Shown here one piece after another: positions 6,132 to 13,631 of a stretch of DNA of 64,000 nt. The stretch comes from a virus. The position numbers and the translations under genes were made by a program. Within the stretch, counting starts at the first letter, position 1. Every line of letters begins with the position of its first letter. The stretch lies in the IMG/VR virus record IMGVR_UViG_3300042691_038416, positions 60,140 through 124,139 of that record, one strand, 5' to 3'. The notes beneath the pieces were generated by a model that was not told where the DNA came from, did not search any database, and was given only the letters and a program-made list of their open reading frames with translations.

Positions 6132-6410
6132 ATTCTCATCAAAATAATTTCCTTCATCTTTAGAAAAAGCTGAGCCATGATCCGGTTCATCCGGGAAACC
6201 ATAATCATCTTCTTCATCATCAGGAAACATAGCGTTCCATTCATCTTCAGTAATACCGGTCATGAAAAATTCACGTTCAGCCGCTGTTAAGTTAGGAAAT
6301 GCGTACTGTATTTTCATTCCTCTCTCATAATCAAGTAATTGCTGTTGTGTGATGTTTAGATCCAATGTTCTAGTCACACCTGAGACCTGTGATTTTCTAG
6401 TTACTTCCAT
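6129..6410 (-). CDS. Small acidic protein of unknown function
   Basis: 93 residues. A middle motif FPNLTAAEREFFMTGITEDEW is followed by an acidic tail (DDEEDDYGF). Similar short proteins with 'LT..ER.F...GIT..EW' occur in other phages as unknowns. Overlaps 6397-6627 by 14 bases. Confidence 0.7.
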   Translation of the reverse strand: MEVTRKSQVSGVTRTLDLNITQQQLLDYERGMKIQYAFPNLTAAEREFFMTGITEDEWNAMFPDDEEDDYGFPDEPDHGSAFSKDEGNYFDEN

Positions 6411-6627
6411 TTTTGTAAACAGTTATATCATTTAAACACATTGCATGACGCCACATACCAGAGTCCTCAAATAGACCCATAACCAATTCAGCATCACCTT
6501 TTGCTTGTTGTAACGCGTATGTTACTTCATTAAGTATTTCTTCACTATGATTAGCTGCTACCTGATGGTAGTGTTCACTTTCAGTTACAAACTGATCAAC
6601 AGCTTGTTCGATTTCTTCTTTATTCAT
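6397..6627 (-). CDS. Small helical acidic protein
   Basis: 76 residues, helical and acidic, with HYHQVAANH near residue 20. Sits between two overlapping genes of one short operon. No family recognised. Confidence 0.65.
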   Translation of the reverse strand: MNKEEIEQAVDQFVTESEHYHQVAANHSEEILNEVTYALQQAKGDAELVMGLFEDSGMWRHAMCLNDITVYKNGSN

Positions 6628-6754
6628 GACTAAATTTATTATTTCTAGGTTTACGTTTATATGCTTTTTTACTTGGAACCGTTTTTTGAGTAGTTCTAAT
6701 CTGTTGGATTTGTAAATCCCTTCTTAATGATCCGGTTGTGTTTTCTGTTTTCAT
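6620..6754 (-). CDS. Small basic protein, probably from a leaderless mRNA
   Basis: 44 residues (MKTENTTGSLRRDL...KPRNNKFSHE), strongly basic. An upstream in-frame start at 6808 is ruled out because the promoter at 6761-6792 lies downstream of it. The ATG is only 6 bases from the -7 box, so the transcript should begin at or next to the start codon. Confidence 0.6.
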   Translation of the reverse strand: MKTENTTGSLRRDLQIQQIRTTQKTVPSKKAYKRKPRNNKFSHE

Positions 6755-6760
6755 ATAATA

Positions 6761-6792
6761 TAAATATAAGTTAAGGAGCTCAGTTACCCAAG
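6761..6792 (-). promoter_or_regulatory. Phage-family promoter inside a hairpin, leaderless type
   Basis: Minus strand CTTGGGTAAC (-33) and TATATTTA at 6761-6768 (-7). The -33 box is in the loop of the hairpin at 6775-6796. Confidence 0.65.
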
Positions 6793-6796
6793 CTCC
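6775..6796 (-). terminator. Hairpin after 6813-7202 merged with promoter
   Basis: Minus strand GGAGCT, ten-base loop, AGCTCC, then CTTAACTT. The T-run is poor, so terminator strength is doubtful. Confidence 0.4.
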
Positions 6797-6812
6797 CTTC
6801 CTTACCATCTAA

Positions 6813-7202
6813 TTATTCTTGTACTTCAACTAATGTATTTTCTACAATCGGTTCTACAATTGCTGGGTAACAGTTGTAAACTTCATCCATGATTCCATTG
6901 TCATCATATGAACACTCAATAATGCCTTTAATGTTTCGTTTTATTTCACGTTGATCAATGTTTAGATCCACTGTAAAATCTCTACCATAATTGTTGTTAA
7001 TTTCAATTTCAATTGAATCTTCATCCAAGTCAAATTCATTGTCAATTTGAAAATTGATTGATTCAACTAATGATGAGGCAATGTGTTTAACAAATCGTTC
7101 CATTTGTTCTTTTGTGAATGTGAATTCTGCTTTAGCAGTTTCCATTTCTGATACGGCCTTATTTAAGGCGTCCAATTGTGTTTTGATGTCTTGTAAGTTC
7201 AT
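6813..7202 (-). CDS. Acidic protein of unknown function
   Basis: 129 residues. N-terminal coiled-coil-like helix (LQDIKTQLDALNKAVSEMET), then an alternating acidic beta-rich part with DLDEDSIEIEINNNYG. Start context GCACATATG. No family recognised. Confidence 0.65.
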   Translation of the reverse strand: MNLQDIKTQLDALNKAVSEMETAKAEFTFTKEQMERFVKHIASSLVESINFQIDNEFDLDEDSIEIEINNNYGRDFTVDLNIDQREIKRNIKGIIECSYDDNGIMDEVYNCYPAIVEPIVENTLVEVQE

Positions 7203-7223
7203 ATGTGCTTTTTTTATTTGAAC

Positions 7224-7254
7224 TAAATATAAGTTAATTTACTCTGAAAACCTA
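7224..7254 (-). promoter_or_regulatory. Phage-family promoter for 6813-7202
   Basis: Minus strand TAGGTTTTC (-33) and TATATTTA at 7224-7231 (-7). Confidence 0.7.
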
Positions 7255-7455
7255 TTCCTCTTCTTCCTCATAAGGCCAAGTAGATGGATTATCAAAAACA
7301 TCATCAAACCACTCCATTTCAAACAGTTGAAGTGCTTCTATAGCCTGAGATCCTTCTAAATAATTGTTAATTATCCATTCCAAAATAGTTTCATTTGGAA
7401 TACCCCTTTCATTTAAACGTTCCAATAATACTTTAACTTGTTTTCGGTTTGTCAT
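7252..7455 (-). CDS. Small helical protein, paralogue of 7483-7707
   Basis: 67 residues. LLERLNERGIPNETILEWII and ALQLFEMEWF match the neighbouring gene position by position, so the two arose by tandem duplication. The ATG is 8 bases from the -7 box. Function unknown. Confidence 0.65.
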   Translation of the reverse strand: MTNRKQVKVLLERLNERGIPNETILEWIINNYLEGSQAIEALQLFEMEWFDDVFDNPSTWPYEEEEE

Positions 7456-7463
7456 TTTCAGTT

Positions 7464-7495
7464 TAAATATATGTTTATGAATTTAGTCTTCGTCC
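7464..7495 (-). promoter_or_regulatory. Promoter with good -7 but weak -33 box for 7252-7455
   Basis: TATATTTA at 7464-7471 on the minus strand. The expected -33 region lies within the coding end of 7483-7707 and lacks the GG(C/A)TT core. Confidence 0.4.
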
Positions 7496-7707
7496 TTCAC
7501 TTTATACTTACTGTTTGAGTACTCATCATCATACTCATCTTCATTTCCGAAAAATTCTTGTTCTGCTGCTAATAGAGCTTGATATGCTTCATTTGCATCC
7601 ATATAATCCCTAATTAAATAATCTAATAATGAACTAGATGTGATACCATCTCCTTCATTAGTTAATTTATCCAAAAGCATTAGCGCTCGTTCACGATTAG
7701 TTTTCAT
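7483..7707 (-). CDS. Small helical protein, paralogue of 7252-7455
   Basis: 74 residues. LLDKLTNEG...LLDYLIRDYMDANEAYQALLAAEQEFF parallels the downstream paralogue, and the tail is acidic. Its ATG overlaps the stop of 7697-7867. Confidence 0.65.
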   Translation of the reverse strand: MKTNRERALMLLDKLTNEGDGITSSSLLDYLIRDYMDANEAYQALLAAEQEFFGNEDEYDDEYSNSKYKVKDED

Positions 7708-7867
7708 TTGGCATAACAGTTTTTTGAATATTCAATACTCGTTTTTTATCACTTGGTTTGTAGTATTCTTTAGCAATCATAATTGCTTCAACTAAATCAT
7801 AATTAACTCGAGTACGACCCCATTTTGTTGATTGTAAGTCGTTTCTAAAGAATGGTGAGAATATCAT
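7697..7867 (-). CDS. Small protein of unknown function
   Basis: 56 residues (MIFSPFFRNDLQSTKWGR...MPNEN). It starts 19 bases from a promoter and its end overlaps the start of 7483-7707 by 11 bases. It contains one probable helix (YDLVEAIMIAKEYYK) with an aromatic N-terminus. No family recognised. Confidence 0.55.
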   Translation of the reverse strand: MIFSPFFRNDLQSTKWGRTRVNYDLVEAIMIAKEYYKPSDKKRVLNIQKTVMPNEN

Positions 7868-7885
7868 ATTTTTTTTTATTTAGAT

Positions 7886-7916
7886 TAAATATATGTTTTA
7901 GAATTTTGGAATCCAA
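7886..7916 (-). promoter_or_regulatory. Phage-family promoter for 7697-7867 and 7483-7707
   Basis: Minus strand TTGGATTCC (-33) and TATATTTA at 7886-7893 (-7). The -33 box is inside the end of 7898-8329. Confidence 0.75.
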
Positions 7917-8329
7917 GGTGTAGTAATCTCTCCTTCAATCCAAAACCCACCATAATAACCGTTATGTGAGTTATGATTTACAATTGTGAATACTCCATTT
8001 GTGGTTTCAAATTCAAGAAACATTGTTTCATGAACATCACCATAATCATCATCAATGTACTCAGCTGGTTTAGCATAAACATTAGTTAGTTTTGCTCCTG
8101 AATATTCTTTTAGATTGTCATCACAAACCATATATCTATGTTCACAACATGATTGTCCACCATCCCATATCCTTAGGGCTGTATCATCAGTGAAATTGAT
8201 ATACAAATTATCATCTTCAATACAAACACTAGCAATTGTTTTATCTAGTGATCCTTGAATAGCGAAACGTGTTTCATCGTCTCCTATTGATAGCGCTCTT
8301 AACATAACGCCTAAACCTGTATTAGTCAT
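7898..8329 (-). CDS. Protein resembling a DUF7448-type domain
   Basis: 143 residues. A beta-rich domain with LRIWDGGQSCCEHRYMVCDD around residues 52-71, followed by long acidic strands and a C-terminal NHNSHNGYYGGFWIEG. The CCE motif and overall pattern recall a domain of unknown function common in phages (DUF7448, from memory). Directly after 8331-8687 with one base between. Confidence 0.65.
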   Translation of the reverse strand: MTNTGLGVMLRALSIGDDETRFAIQGSLDKTIASVCIEDDNLYINFTDDTALRIWDGGQSCCEHRYMVCDDNLKEYSGAKLTNVYAKPAEYIDDDYGDVHETMFLEFETTNGVFTIVNHNSHNGYYGGFWIEGEITTPWIPKF

Positions 8330-8330
8330 A

Positions 8331-8687
8331 TTAATTTATTTGTAAACAATAAGCAAAACTTTCTTGGTAATCATCATTGTCAGCCATTTCTCTTAATTTC
8401 TCAACTGTAATTGAGTTATAGAAACGCTCTCCACGTCCAATTACATCATAAACTAAATCACTCCAACTATCATCACTTGCTTCAATTCCCGGACCACCAT
8501 CATGTCCTAACCAAGCATCTTGGTATTTTTCAAATAACATTACAGCTTTTTCTTCAATGAATGATTCTAACATTTTGAATTCCTTTTTAGGTAATTCAGA
8601 CCAATTAAAACTAATTCGTTCATAGTCATGATCAAATTTCCATTTAGCATCTTCGATCATTTTCCAACATTTTTGTTCTTGTGTCAT
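8331..8687 (-). CDS. Protein of unknown function
   Basis: 118 residues, mixed helix and acidic loops (WLGHDGGPGIEASDDSWSD near the middle). First gene of a two-gene operon; start context AAAGGCACATG contains an AGG. No family recognised. Confidence 0.65.
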   Translation of the reverse strand: MTQEQKCWKMIEDAKWKFDHDYERISFNWSELPKKEFKMLESFIEEKAVMLFEKYQDAWLGHDGGPGIEASDDSWSDLVYDVIGRGERFYNSITVEKLREMADNDDYQESFAYCLQIN

Positions 8688-8705
8688 GTGCCTTTTTATT
8701 TGAGT

Positions 8706-8736
8706 TAAATATACGTTTAAAAAACTAGAAATCCTA
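8706..8736 (-). promoter_or_regulatory. Phage-family promoter for 8331-8687 and 7898-8329
   Basis: Minus strand TTAGGATTTC (-33) and TATATTTA at 8706-8713 (-7). Confidence 0.75.
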
Positions 8737-8741
8737 ACTCA

Positions 8742-9554
8742 TTATTCTTCTACTTCAGCCGCTTTAATGTTTGAATAAACGATTTGAGTACCTGTTAGCT
8801 GGAAATATAATTTATTTGCTACCTCACCATTTCGATTTTTAGTGAACTCCATATATGTTCCACCTCCATCACGATTTGATTCACGTCTCATTTCCATCAT
8901 TCCATCTGTCATGTGTTTCAATTTATTACTACCTACAAACACTCCTGCTTTAGTAACTTGTTGAATCAACATAAATGATGTGTACTTATTAGTTTTGTTG
9001 TTACCCTTATTGTTTTGGGTACAAACATCTACCAACCATGATTCAGCTGTTTTACGATCCCATCCCATATCAGTTCTAACATCATCAATCACTTCAGCAA
9101 TACTATCAATCAGTACCAAATCCCAACCCATGTTTAGAACTTGTTCAACCATGTCTTTAGCATTGTGTTGAGCATAATCACTTACAAACAAAGTATCAAC
9201 ATAACCAAACTGTGGATAACGTTGTGTGTACTTAAACATCTGTTTCTTTCCCATTTCACCTGAAATGAACAAACATTTACGAGTTGGATTTTTTAATTGT
9301 GTCATGGCTAAAAAGTCTAGCAACACAGTTGTTTTACCCACTCCTGGATCACCAACACACATCACATTTGAAGCGCATGGCATTCCACCTTCATGACTGA
9401 TCAATAAGTCAAGTACTGTTCCTGATTCCATCTGCTCCATCATTCGGGAGTCAATGTTTAGGTTCTTTAGCTTTGTGATTTGGCTAAAGTCAATTTGTAC
9501 ATGTGCCATTTGTGCTGGTTTGTTTTTTGTTGCTGGACGGCCTCTTTTTTTCAT
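8742..9554 (-). CDS. RadA-like RecA-fold ATPase with an N-terminal AT-hook
   Basis: 270 residues. Walker A GDPGVGKT at 68-75, SGE at 98-100, Walker B LVLID at 146-150, then QVTKAGVFVGSNKLKHMTD and the KNRNG motif, the order and wording seen in RadA/Sms (KNRFG in RadA). The zinc finger and the C-terminal Lon-like domain of RadA are missing. Residues 1-10 (MKKRGRPATK) form an AT-hook. Likely role: DNA-dependent recombination or branch migration, or helicase loading. The start at 9554 is fixed by AAAGGTTATG and the promoter just upstream; the longer frame would start inside the promoter. Confidence 0.8.
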   Translation of the reverse strand: MKKRGRPATKNKPAQMAHVQIDFSQITKLKNLNIDSRMMEQMESGTVLDLLISHEGGMPCASNVMCVGDPGVGKTTVLLDFLAMTQLKNPTRKCLFISGEMGKKQMFKYTQRYPQFGYVDTLFVSDYAQHNAKDMVEQVLNMGWDLVLIDSIAEVIDDVRTDMGWDRKTAESWLVDVCTQNNKGNNKTNKYTSFMLIQQVTKAGVFVGSNKLKHMTDGMMEMRRESNRDGGGTYMEFTKNRNGEVANKLYFQLTGTQIVYSNIKAAEVEE

Positions 9555-9577
9555 AACCTTTATTTTTTTGTGTATAC

Positions 9578-9609
9578 TAAATATATGGTAAGAAATTTTG
9601 TAAGCCAAA
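9578..9609 (-). promoter_or_regulatory. Phage-family promoter for the RadA-like gene
   Basis: Minus strand TTTGGCTTAC (-33) and TATATTTA at 9578-9585 (-7). Confidence 0.8.
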
Positions 9610-9610
9610 C

Positions 9611-9898
9611 TTATAATCCCTCTAATCCATCATTCAGCGTCACATCCCAATCATCATCATCTCTAACCAATAAAGCCGTTTCGAATGGTTCATCAATACC
9701 TGTTTCCCAAAACATTTCAATTCCAAATTCAACATCTGGGTGTGCTGAGATACGTGCTTCGATGTTATCAAATACTTGTTCTTGATCCTCTATGATTTGA
9801 ACGTCATATGGATGTAGTGGTAGTGTTTGGAATTCACCTAACGAATTATTATACGCCACTAACCATTGATCATTTGCTTTAAATAGTCTTCCTTTCAT
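9611..9898 (-). CDS. Conserved small phage protein
   Basis: 95 residues from the ATG at 9898 (MKGRLFKANDQWLVAYN...). K(G)RL..NDQWLVAY, TLPLHPYD and VEFGIEMF form a pattern found in many short Bacteroidota phage proteins of unknown role; this is from memory. It overlaps the end of 9879-10100 by 20 bases in another frame. A longer in-frame start at 10012 would run through that gene and is rejected. Confidence 0.75.
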   Translation of the reverse strand: MKGRLFKANDQWLVAYNNSLGEFQTLPLHPYDVQIIEDQEQVFDNIEARISAHPDVEFGIEMFWETGIDEPFETALLVRDDDDWDVTLNDGLEGL

Positions 9899-10100
9899 AT
9901 GTTTCTTGATAATACTGTTCTGCTGGTAGTGGGAACTTAAACTTGGTTGATGCTTGTCCCGTTTCATAGTCTGTCTTGCTTTGCTCTTTCTCCATTGCTT
10001 TGGCTTGTTCAATCAATTCATACATTACATGATGTACTCCAACTGTTGATTCAAGTTTGATAAATTCTTGTTCAAGCCATTGTACCGCTGTTTGTTTCAT
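9879..10100 (-). CDS. Conserved small phage protein
   Basis: 73 residues. TAVQWLEQEF at the start and IEQAKAMEKEQ in the middle are typical of a small family widespread in Bacteroidota phages, function unknown. Promoter at 10120-10150. Confidence 0.75.
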   Translation of the reverse strand: MKQTAVQWLEQEFIKLESTVGVHHVMYELIEQAKAMEKEQSKTDYETGQASTKFKFPLPAEQYYQETYERKTI

Positions 10101-10119
10101 ATTTTTCTTTTTAACAAGT

Positions 10120-10150
10120 TAAATATAAGTTAAAAGATTTTGAAAGCCTA
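10120..10150 (-). promoter_or_regulatory. Phage-family promoter for 9879-10100 and 9611-9898
   Basis: Minus strand TAGGCTTTC (-33) and TATATTTA at 10120-10127 (-7). Confidence 0.8.
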
Positions 10151-10348
10151 TAGAAGTCTCCCCTCACCACTTTCATACCATTTTTCTACACTGCCATATT
10201 TGGCTATTTGTTGATTTCCTTCTTCTTCAACCTTGCGATATGCTTCTCTCCAATATTGCTTTGTTTCTTCATTCGCATCAGAAGTGTATGTACCTGAGAA
10301 TAGGCATAGTTCGTCTATTTCTTGGTCTGTTAGTTTAAATGGATTCAT
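10148..10348 (-). CDS. Small acidic protein of unknown function
   Basis: 66 residues, acidic and aromatic, helical (LTDQEIDELC..., then EETKQYWREAYRKVEEE). Last of six genes overlapping by 1-4 bases that start at 11972. Confidence 0.65.
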   Translation of the reverse strand: MNPFKLTDQEIDELCLFSGTYTSDANEETKQYWREAYRKVEEEGNQQIAKYGSVEKWYESGEGRLL

Positions 10349-10551
10349 TTTTTATTCAAGTGTTCAATAGATGTGATTATAGTATTTCTAATTGGATAGC
10401 AAGCAATAACTTCATATCTATCATCTTTATTCACCCAAAACTCATAGCATCCTGCTTGGGAATATTTCATACCATCGCAGATTATAGATGTTTGATGTGT
10501 ACTATCTGAGTTATTGTAGTATCCAAGAATTGTTATGTTGTATTTTTTCAT
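10345..10551 (-). CDS. Small beta-rich protein, distant paralogue of 10551-10820
   Basis: 68 residues. The pattern YNITILGYYNN...TSIICDG...FWVNKDD...IITSIEHL parallels the periplasmic-looking part of the next upstream gene, but without its membrane anchor. Four-base overlap downstream and one-base overlap upstream. Confidence 0.6.
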   Translation of the reverse strand: MKKYNITILGYYNNSDSTHQTSIICDGMKYSQAGCYEFWVNKDDRYEVIACYPIRNTIITSIEHLNKK

Positions 10552-10820
10552 TATTTATATTCTACGCTTACAATGTGTTTATTAACTATTTTTAATCCAT
10601 CTTTCCACAATGAATCACCTTTAACTGAGTCGCATTCAATTATTGGTGTGTGGTAATATCCTGCTGTCTCATATACAATATGAACTTGTAGTGGATATTT
10701 TTTAGTTGGTTGTTTGTTGGTAGATGAAGCCAATCCAAATCCTATTACTAATCCAAATACTAACGCAGTCATTGGTATCGCAAAGTATTTTACATTAAAT
10801 GTTGTCCATTCATCACTCAT
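10551..10820 (-). CDS. Membrane-anchored small protein
   Basis: 89 residues: one membrane span at about 12-31 (YFAIPMTALVFGLVIGFGLA), then a beta-rich part with YYHTPIIECDSVKGD. The similar strands and CD motif in 10345-10551 suggest duplication. Function unknown. Confidence 0.65.
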   Translation of the reverse strand: MSDEWTTFNVKYFAIPMTALVFGLVIGFGLASSTNKQPTKKYPLQVHIVYETAGYYHTPIIECDSVKGDSLWKDGLKIVNKHIVSVEYK

Positions 10821-11497
10821 ATTTCAAATATATTTCCGTTTGAACTTAATTTACCAAATTTTCCATCAGTCACAACTGAACCATTTGAGTAGGTGGTTCC
10901 TGGATAAGCACTTAACTGTCTTACACCTGCATTGATAATATCTTCACAGTTATGAATGTGACCAAACAATACTAGTTTAGGTTGTATTTTCAACATATGT
11001 TTTCTCATAGCTGAACATCCACAAAACTCAAGTTCATTTTCTCTATTGTAACTCAGATCCATTATTGTTGCTGGTGGACCATGTGATACAACTATATCTG
11101 TTCCTTCAGGAATTGACTGCCATGTCTTATTCATTTTATCTCTTGACTTGTTATAAGCCCAACCCACTCCAAATGATGGTGTATAAGGTGTACCCCAGAT
11201 TTTAATACCTTCAATTTCAGTTGAATTGTTTTCTAAATAAACAATACCTTTACTAGTGAAATCAGCAGGTCTGACTAAGCGCTTCTCAATACTTGTATCA
11301 TGATTTCCAGCTACAAACACTTTATGTTTGATTGGAAGTGATGAGTACCACTCAATAAAGTCTCTTACCTCAGGTTCATTCAAGTATGGATTACTTGGGT
11401 TTGAACAATCACCTGAGTGAATAACCATATCAACTCCATCAGGTATATTTAGCAGACCATGAAATGTATGAGTATCACTTATGTGCCAAATTTTCAT
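10817..11497 (-). CDS. Calcineurin-like metallophosphoesterase
   Basis: 226 residues with the full motif set of the family: DTH at 8-10, GD at 29-30, GNHD near 65, SHGP near 138 and GHIH near 175. Two metal ions would be bound by these residues. The family cleaves phosphodiesters or phosphomonoesters (nucleotides, nucleic acids); the phage substrate cannot be told. Length is usual for the short YfcE/MPP-type members. Overlaps both neighbours by four bases. Confidence 0.88.
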   Translation of the reverse strand: MKIWHISDTHTFHGLLNIPDGVDMVIHSGDCSNPSNPYLNEPEVRDFIEWYSSLPIKHKVFVAGNHDTSIEKRLVRPADFTSKGIVYLENNSTEIEGIKIWGTPYTPSFGVGWAYNKSRDKMNKTWQSIPEGTDIVVSHGPPATIMDLSYNRENELEFCGCSAMRKHMLKIQPKLVLFGHIHNCEDIINAGVRQLSAYPGTTYSNGSVVTDGKFGKLSSNGNIFEI

Positions 11498-11682
11498 TTT
11501 GAGAATTTTTCAATTGTTTTATTAACAATGAAACCAAATATTGAAAATGTTACTACCATTCCTATAAACCCAAGTACATATCTCCAACTATCAGTTGTTG
11601 TAAATAAGAAGTACAAGGCAAACAATAATGTACATGTTAGGAACCCAGTTAAGTAATTTTCAGGTGTAAATAATTTTTTCAT
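11494..11682 (-). CDS. Small two-span membrane protein
   Basis: 62 residues with spans at about 11-28 and 34-53 and charged ends. ATGA overlaps on both sides. Function unknown. Confidence 0.65.
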   Translation of the reverse strand: MKKLFTPENYLTGFLTCTLLFALYFLFTTTDSWRYVLGFIGMVVTFSIFGFIVNKTIEKFSK

Positions 11683-11972
11683 ATTTTATGTATTGTATAA
11701 GTGCTATTTTTTGTTTTGAATTTATTTTCACTAATGATCTCAGTGATTTCAGTAGTTAACCACATATAATTTCCTGGTCCGGTTGGATCAAGTACAATAC
11801 TACGACCAACAGCCGGTTCATTATGTACCTTACCACCTACACCATTCTTATTCCATTCTATAAACTTAATGACTGAAGCAGGCATTCGTATATCATCTTC
11901 AAGACGAGTGACAACATAGTTATCTTTTACTAAGTCCATAAATATTTTTGGTCGATCTATCTTATTTTTCAT
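11679..11972 (-). CDS. Small beta-rich protein from a probably leaderless mRNA
   Basis: 97 residues. PASVIKFIEWNKNG and GRSIVLDPTGPGNYMWLTT suggest an SH3-like or beta-barrel fold. First gene of a six-gene operon. The ATG is 4 bases from the -7 box, so transcription should begin at the start codon. Confidence 0.7.
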   Translation of the reverse strand: MKNKIDRPKIFMDLVKDNYVVTRLEDDIRMPASVIKFIEWNKNGVGGKVHNEPAVGRSIVLDPTGPGNYMWLTTEITEIISENKFKTKNSTYTIHKI

Positions 11973-11976
11973 GTTC

Positions 11977-12007
11977 TAAATATAAGTTAAAAGATTTTGA
12001 AAACCTA
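11977..12007 (-). promoter_or_regulatory. Phage-family promoter, leaderless type, for the 11972-10148 operon
   Basis: Minus strand TTAGGTTTTC (-33) and TATATTTA at 11977-11984 (-7), 4 bases before the ATG. Confidence 0.75.
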
Positions 12008-12550
12008 ATCCCACCAATTTTCTATATGTTTATTTAATGTATTAAATAATAAACGTCTTGCTCGTTCATGATTTTCTCTACCCATATAAAGAGCAATTCG
12101 TGATCTATCTGAATTGGAACCCAATTTTGCTACAACGCGTTTATATATTAATGGATACTTTTTGAAGTAACCATCTAAATTATCTTCAATTACTTCTGAA
12201 TGCATTGTGTAGTATGGATCACCATTTTCATCTTTGTCTTCAGTTGGAATAAAATCAAATTTTGTTTCATAGTAATCAAAATATTCTAATCCATACCATT
12301 CCTCTTGAACACGTTCAATCAATTTAATACATAATCTCATTCTAGCTACTTCATGTTCATAACCAACAAACCACTGTCTTTGCTCAGTGTAGTCAGCTGT
12401 ATTTTTTATCTTGAATTTAAGAACTTCAAATATAAAGTGATCATCATAGTCTTTATCATTCCAAATGATTGGGAGCCACCTCCATAAATTCTTAATACGT
12501 CCACCTAAATCAAGGAAGAAGTATCTAATGTCAGTATATATCTTTTTCAT
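12005..12550 (-). CDS. Conserved phage protein of unknown function
   Basis: 181 residues, helical, rich in W, Y, D and R (RIKNLWRWLPIIWNDKDYDD, later ARMRLCIKLIERVQEEWYG and ENHERARRLLFN). Proteins with this pattern are frequent in large phages without known role (from memory). The ATG is 3 bases from a -7 box. Confidence 0.7.
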   Translation of the reverse strand: MKKIYTDIRYFFLDLGGRIKNLWRWLPIIWNDKDYDDHFIFEVLKFKIKNTADYTEQRQWFVGYEHEVARMRLCIKLIERVQEEWYGLEYFDYYETKFDFIPTEDKDENGDPYYTMHSEVIEDNLDGYFKKYPLIYKRVVAKLGSNSDRSRIALYMGRENHERARRLLFNTLNKHIENWWD

Positions 12551-12553
12551 AAT

Positions 12554-12587
12554 CTAAATATAAATAAAAAAGTAGGCCAGCCCAAAT
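12554..12587 (-). promoter_or_regulatory. Promoter inside terminator, leaderless type, for 12005-12550
   Basis: Minus strand TTTG falls in the hairpin loop, exactly 20 bases before TATATTTA (12554-12561), the canonical Bacteroidota spacing. The ATG at 12550 follows 3 bases later. Confidence 0.6.
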
Positions 12588-12600
12588 TAAGGCTGGCCTA
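12571..12600 (-). terminator. Rho-independent terminator of the DUF932 gene
   Basis: Ten-pair stem TAGGCCAGCC/GGCTGGCCTA with an eight-base loop, followed on the minus strand by CTTTTTTATT. Very stable for this AT-rich genome. Confidence 0.85.
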
Positions 12601-12611
12601 AAATCAACTAA

Positions 12612-13418
12612 TTAACTCAAACAATATTCTATTGCCAACTCATATAATTTACTATTCAACTCAATATCTTTATTAAAATTCTTAATCTTACGTGCTTTAC
12701 GTGTTTTGGTTGAGTAACCATACTTGAAATCACCATCAATTACTTTTTCTTGTACTCGGTTAAACACACTCCACAAATCATTTCCTTCATCTTCCTTACG
12801 AGTTGCTTTTACAAACTCGTTATAGTCAATTGTGATACGTTTCATTTCAACCTCACCAAAACGAGCCTCAAGAGCATCCTTAGCAAACTTAAGAATCTGC
12901 TTATCCGTCAATTGAGTCTGTTTAAATTTATTCATTGACTCAACTGTGAGTGGAAGTTTCTCAACCATCGCTGTGATTGTCTTCTGTAGCTCACTAAAAT
13001 CATATCCAAAGTGCCTAATCTTCAAATCAGCAAAATCTTGAGTTGAAATCACCAAACCATTCTCACATACCAACCTAAACAAACCAGCTCGGAATGTGAA
13101 AGCATTTTTACCATCACTACTATTAGTTAACAAAATTTGAGGCCAAACTGTATCACCATCACTCCCATTAATAACAATGTCTGGATTTCGAAAAACAATT
13201 AAATGTTTTTGATAACCAGCATTGGCTCCTCGAGCGCGAACCTGTTTAGCATCAGTTACTTTCCATCCCAACACTTCCATGTCCTCAATAATTTTATAAG
13301 TTGGAATGTGGGTGTACTTCTCACTTGTATTGTGAGCACCTTTGGTAGCAAAAATAGAATTTGCTTTTTCTTTAATTTGTTCCTTAGTGAGGAACTCTTG
13401 TGATTGAGTGTTTAGCAT
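12612..13418 (-). CDS. DUF932 (phage/plasmid-like TIGR03299) family protein
   Basis: 268 residues. HIPTYKIIEDMEVLGW at the N-terminus, HLIVFRNPDI and ILLTNSSDGKNAFTFRAGLFRLVCENGL (in parts) form the typical DUF932 core, where the 'R...F...CSNG' segment is conserved. The family is common on phages and plasmids and its function is not established. It has its own promoter and terminator, suggesting independent and strong expression. Confidence 0.85.
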   Translation of the reverse strand: MLNTQSQEFLTKEQIKEKANSIFATKGAHNTSEKYTHIPTYKIIEDMEVLGWKVTDAKQVRARGANAGYQKHLIVFRNPDIVINGSDGDTVWPQILLTNSSDGKNAFTFRAGLFRLVCENGLVISTQDFADLKIRHFGYDFSELQKTITAMVEKLPLTVESMNKFKQTQLTDKQILKFAKDALEARFGEVEMKRITIDYNEFVKATRKEDEGNDLWSVFNRVQEKVIDGDFKYGYSTKTRKARKIKNFNKDIELNSKLYELAIEYCLS

Positions 13419-13460
13419 AACCTTTTTTTTAGTTTGAGTTACTTATTTTTTCTTATACAC

Positions 13461-13492
13461 TAAATATATGAGTAAATTTTCTGTAAGCCAAA
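13461..13492 (-). promoter_or_regulatory. Phage-family promoter for the DUF932 gene
   Basis: Minus strand TTTGGCTTAC (-33) and TATATTTA at 13461-13468 (-7). Confidence 0.8.
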
Positions 13493-13496
13493 TTTT

Positions 13497-13631
13497 TTAT
13501 TCTTTTTCCTTAAAATATTCTTTTAGTATTTTAGCTTCACGTTCAGTTCTGCTTTCAATATTTCGTTTAGAACCAGTTATAACTAAAAATGCTATTAATA
13601 AAACATTCAATATTATGGTAGTTACTAGCAT
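13497..13631 (-). CDS. Small single-span membrane protein
   Basis: 44 residues: hydrophobic residues 2-20 then a charged helix (SKRNIESRTEREAKILKEYF). Its ATG follows the stop of 13632-13820 directly. Function unknown. Confidence 0.55.
   Translation of the reverse strand: MLVTTIILNVLLIAFLVITGSKRNIESRTEREAKILKEYFKEKE

Noticed and set aside
9899-10012. Longer start of the 9611-9898 gene
   Set aside because: The extra 38 codons would lie over the reading frame of 9879-10100, which has a promoter and start of its own.
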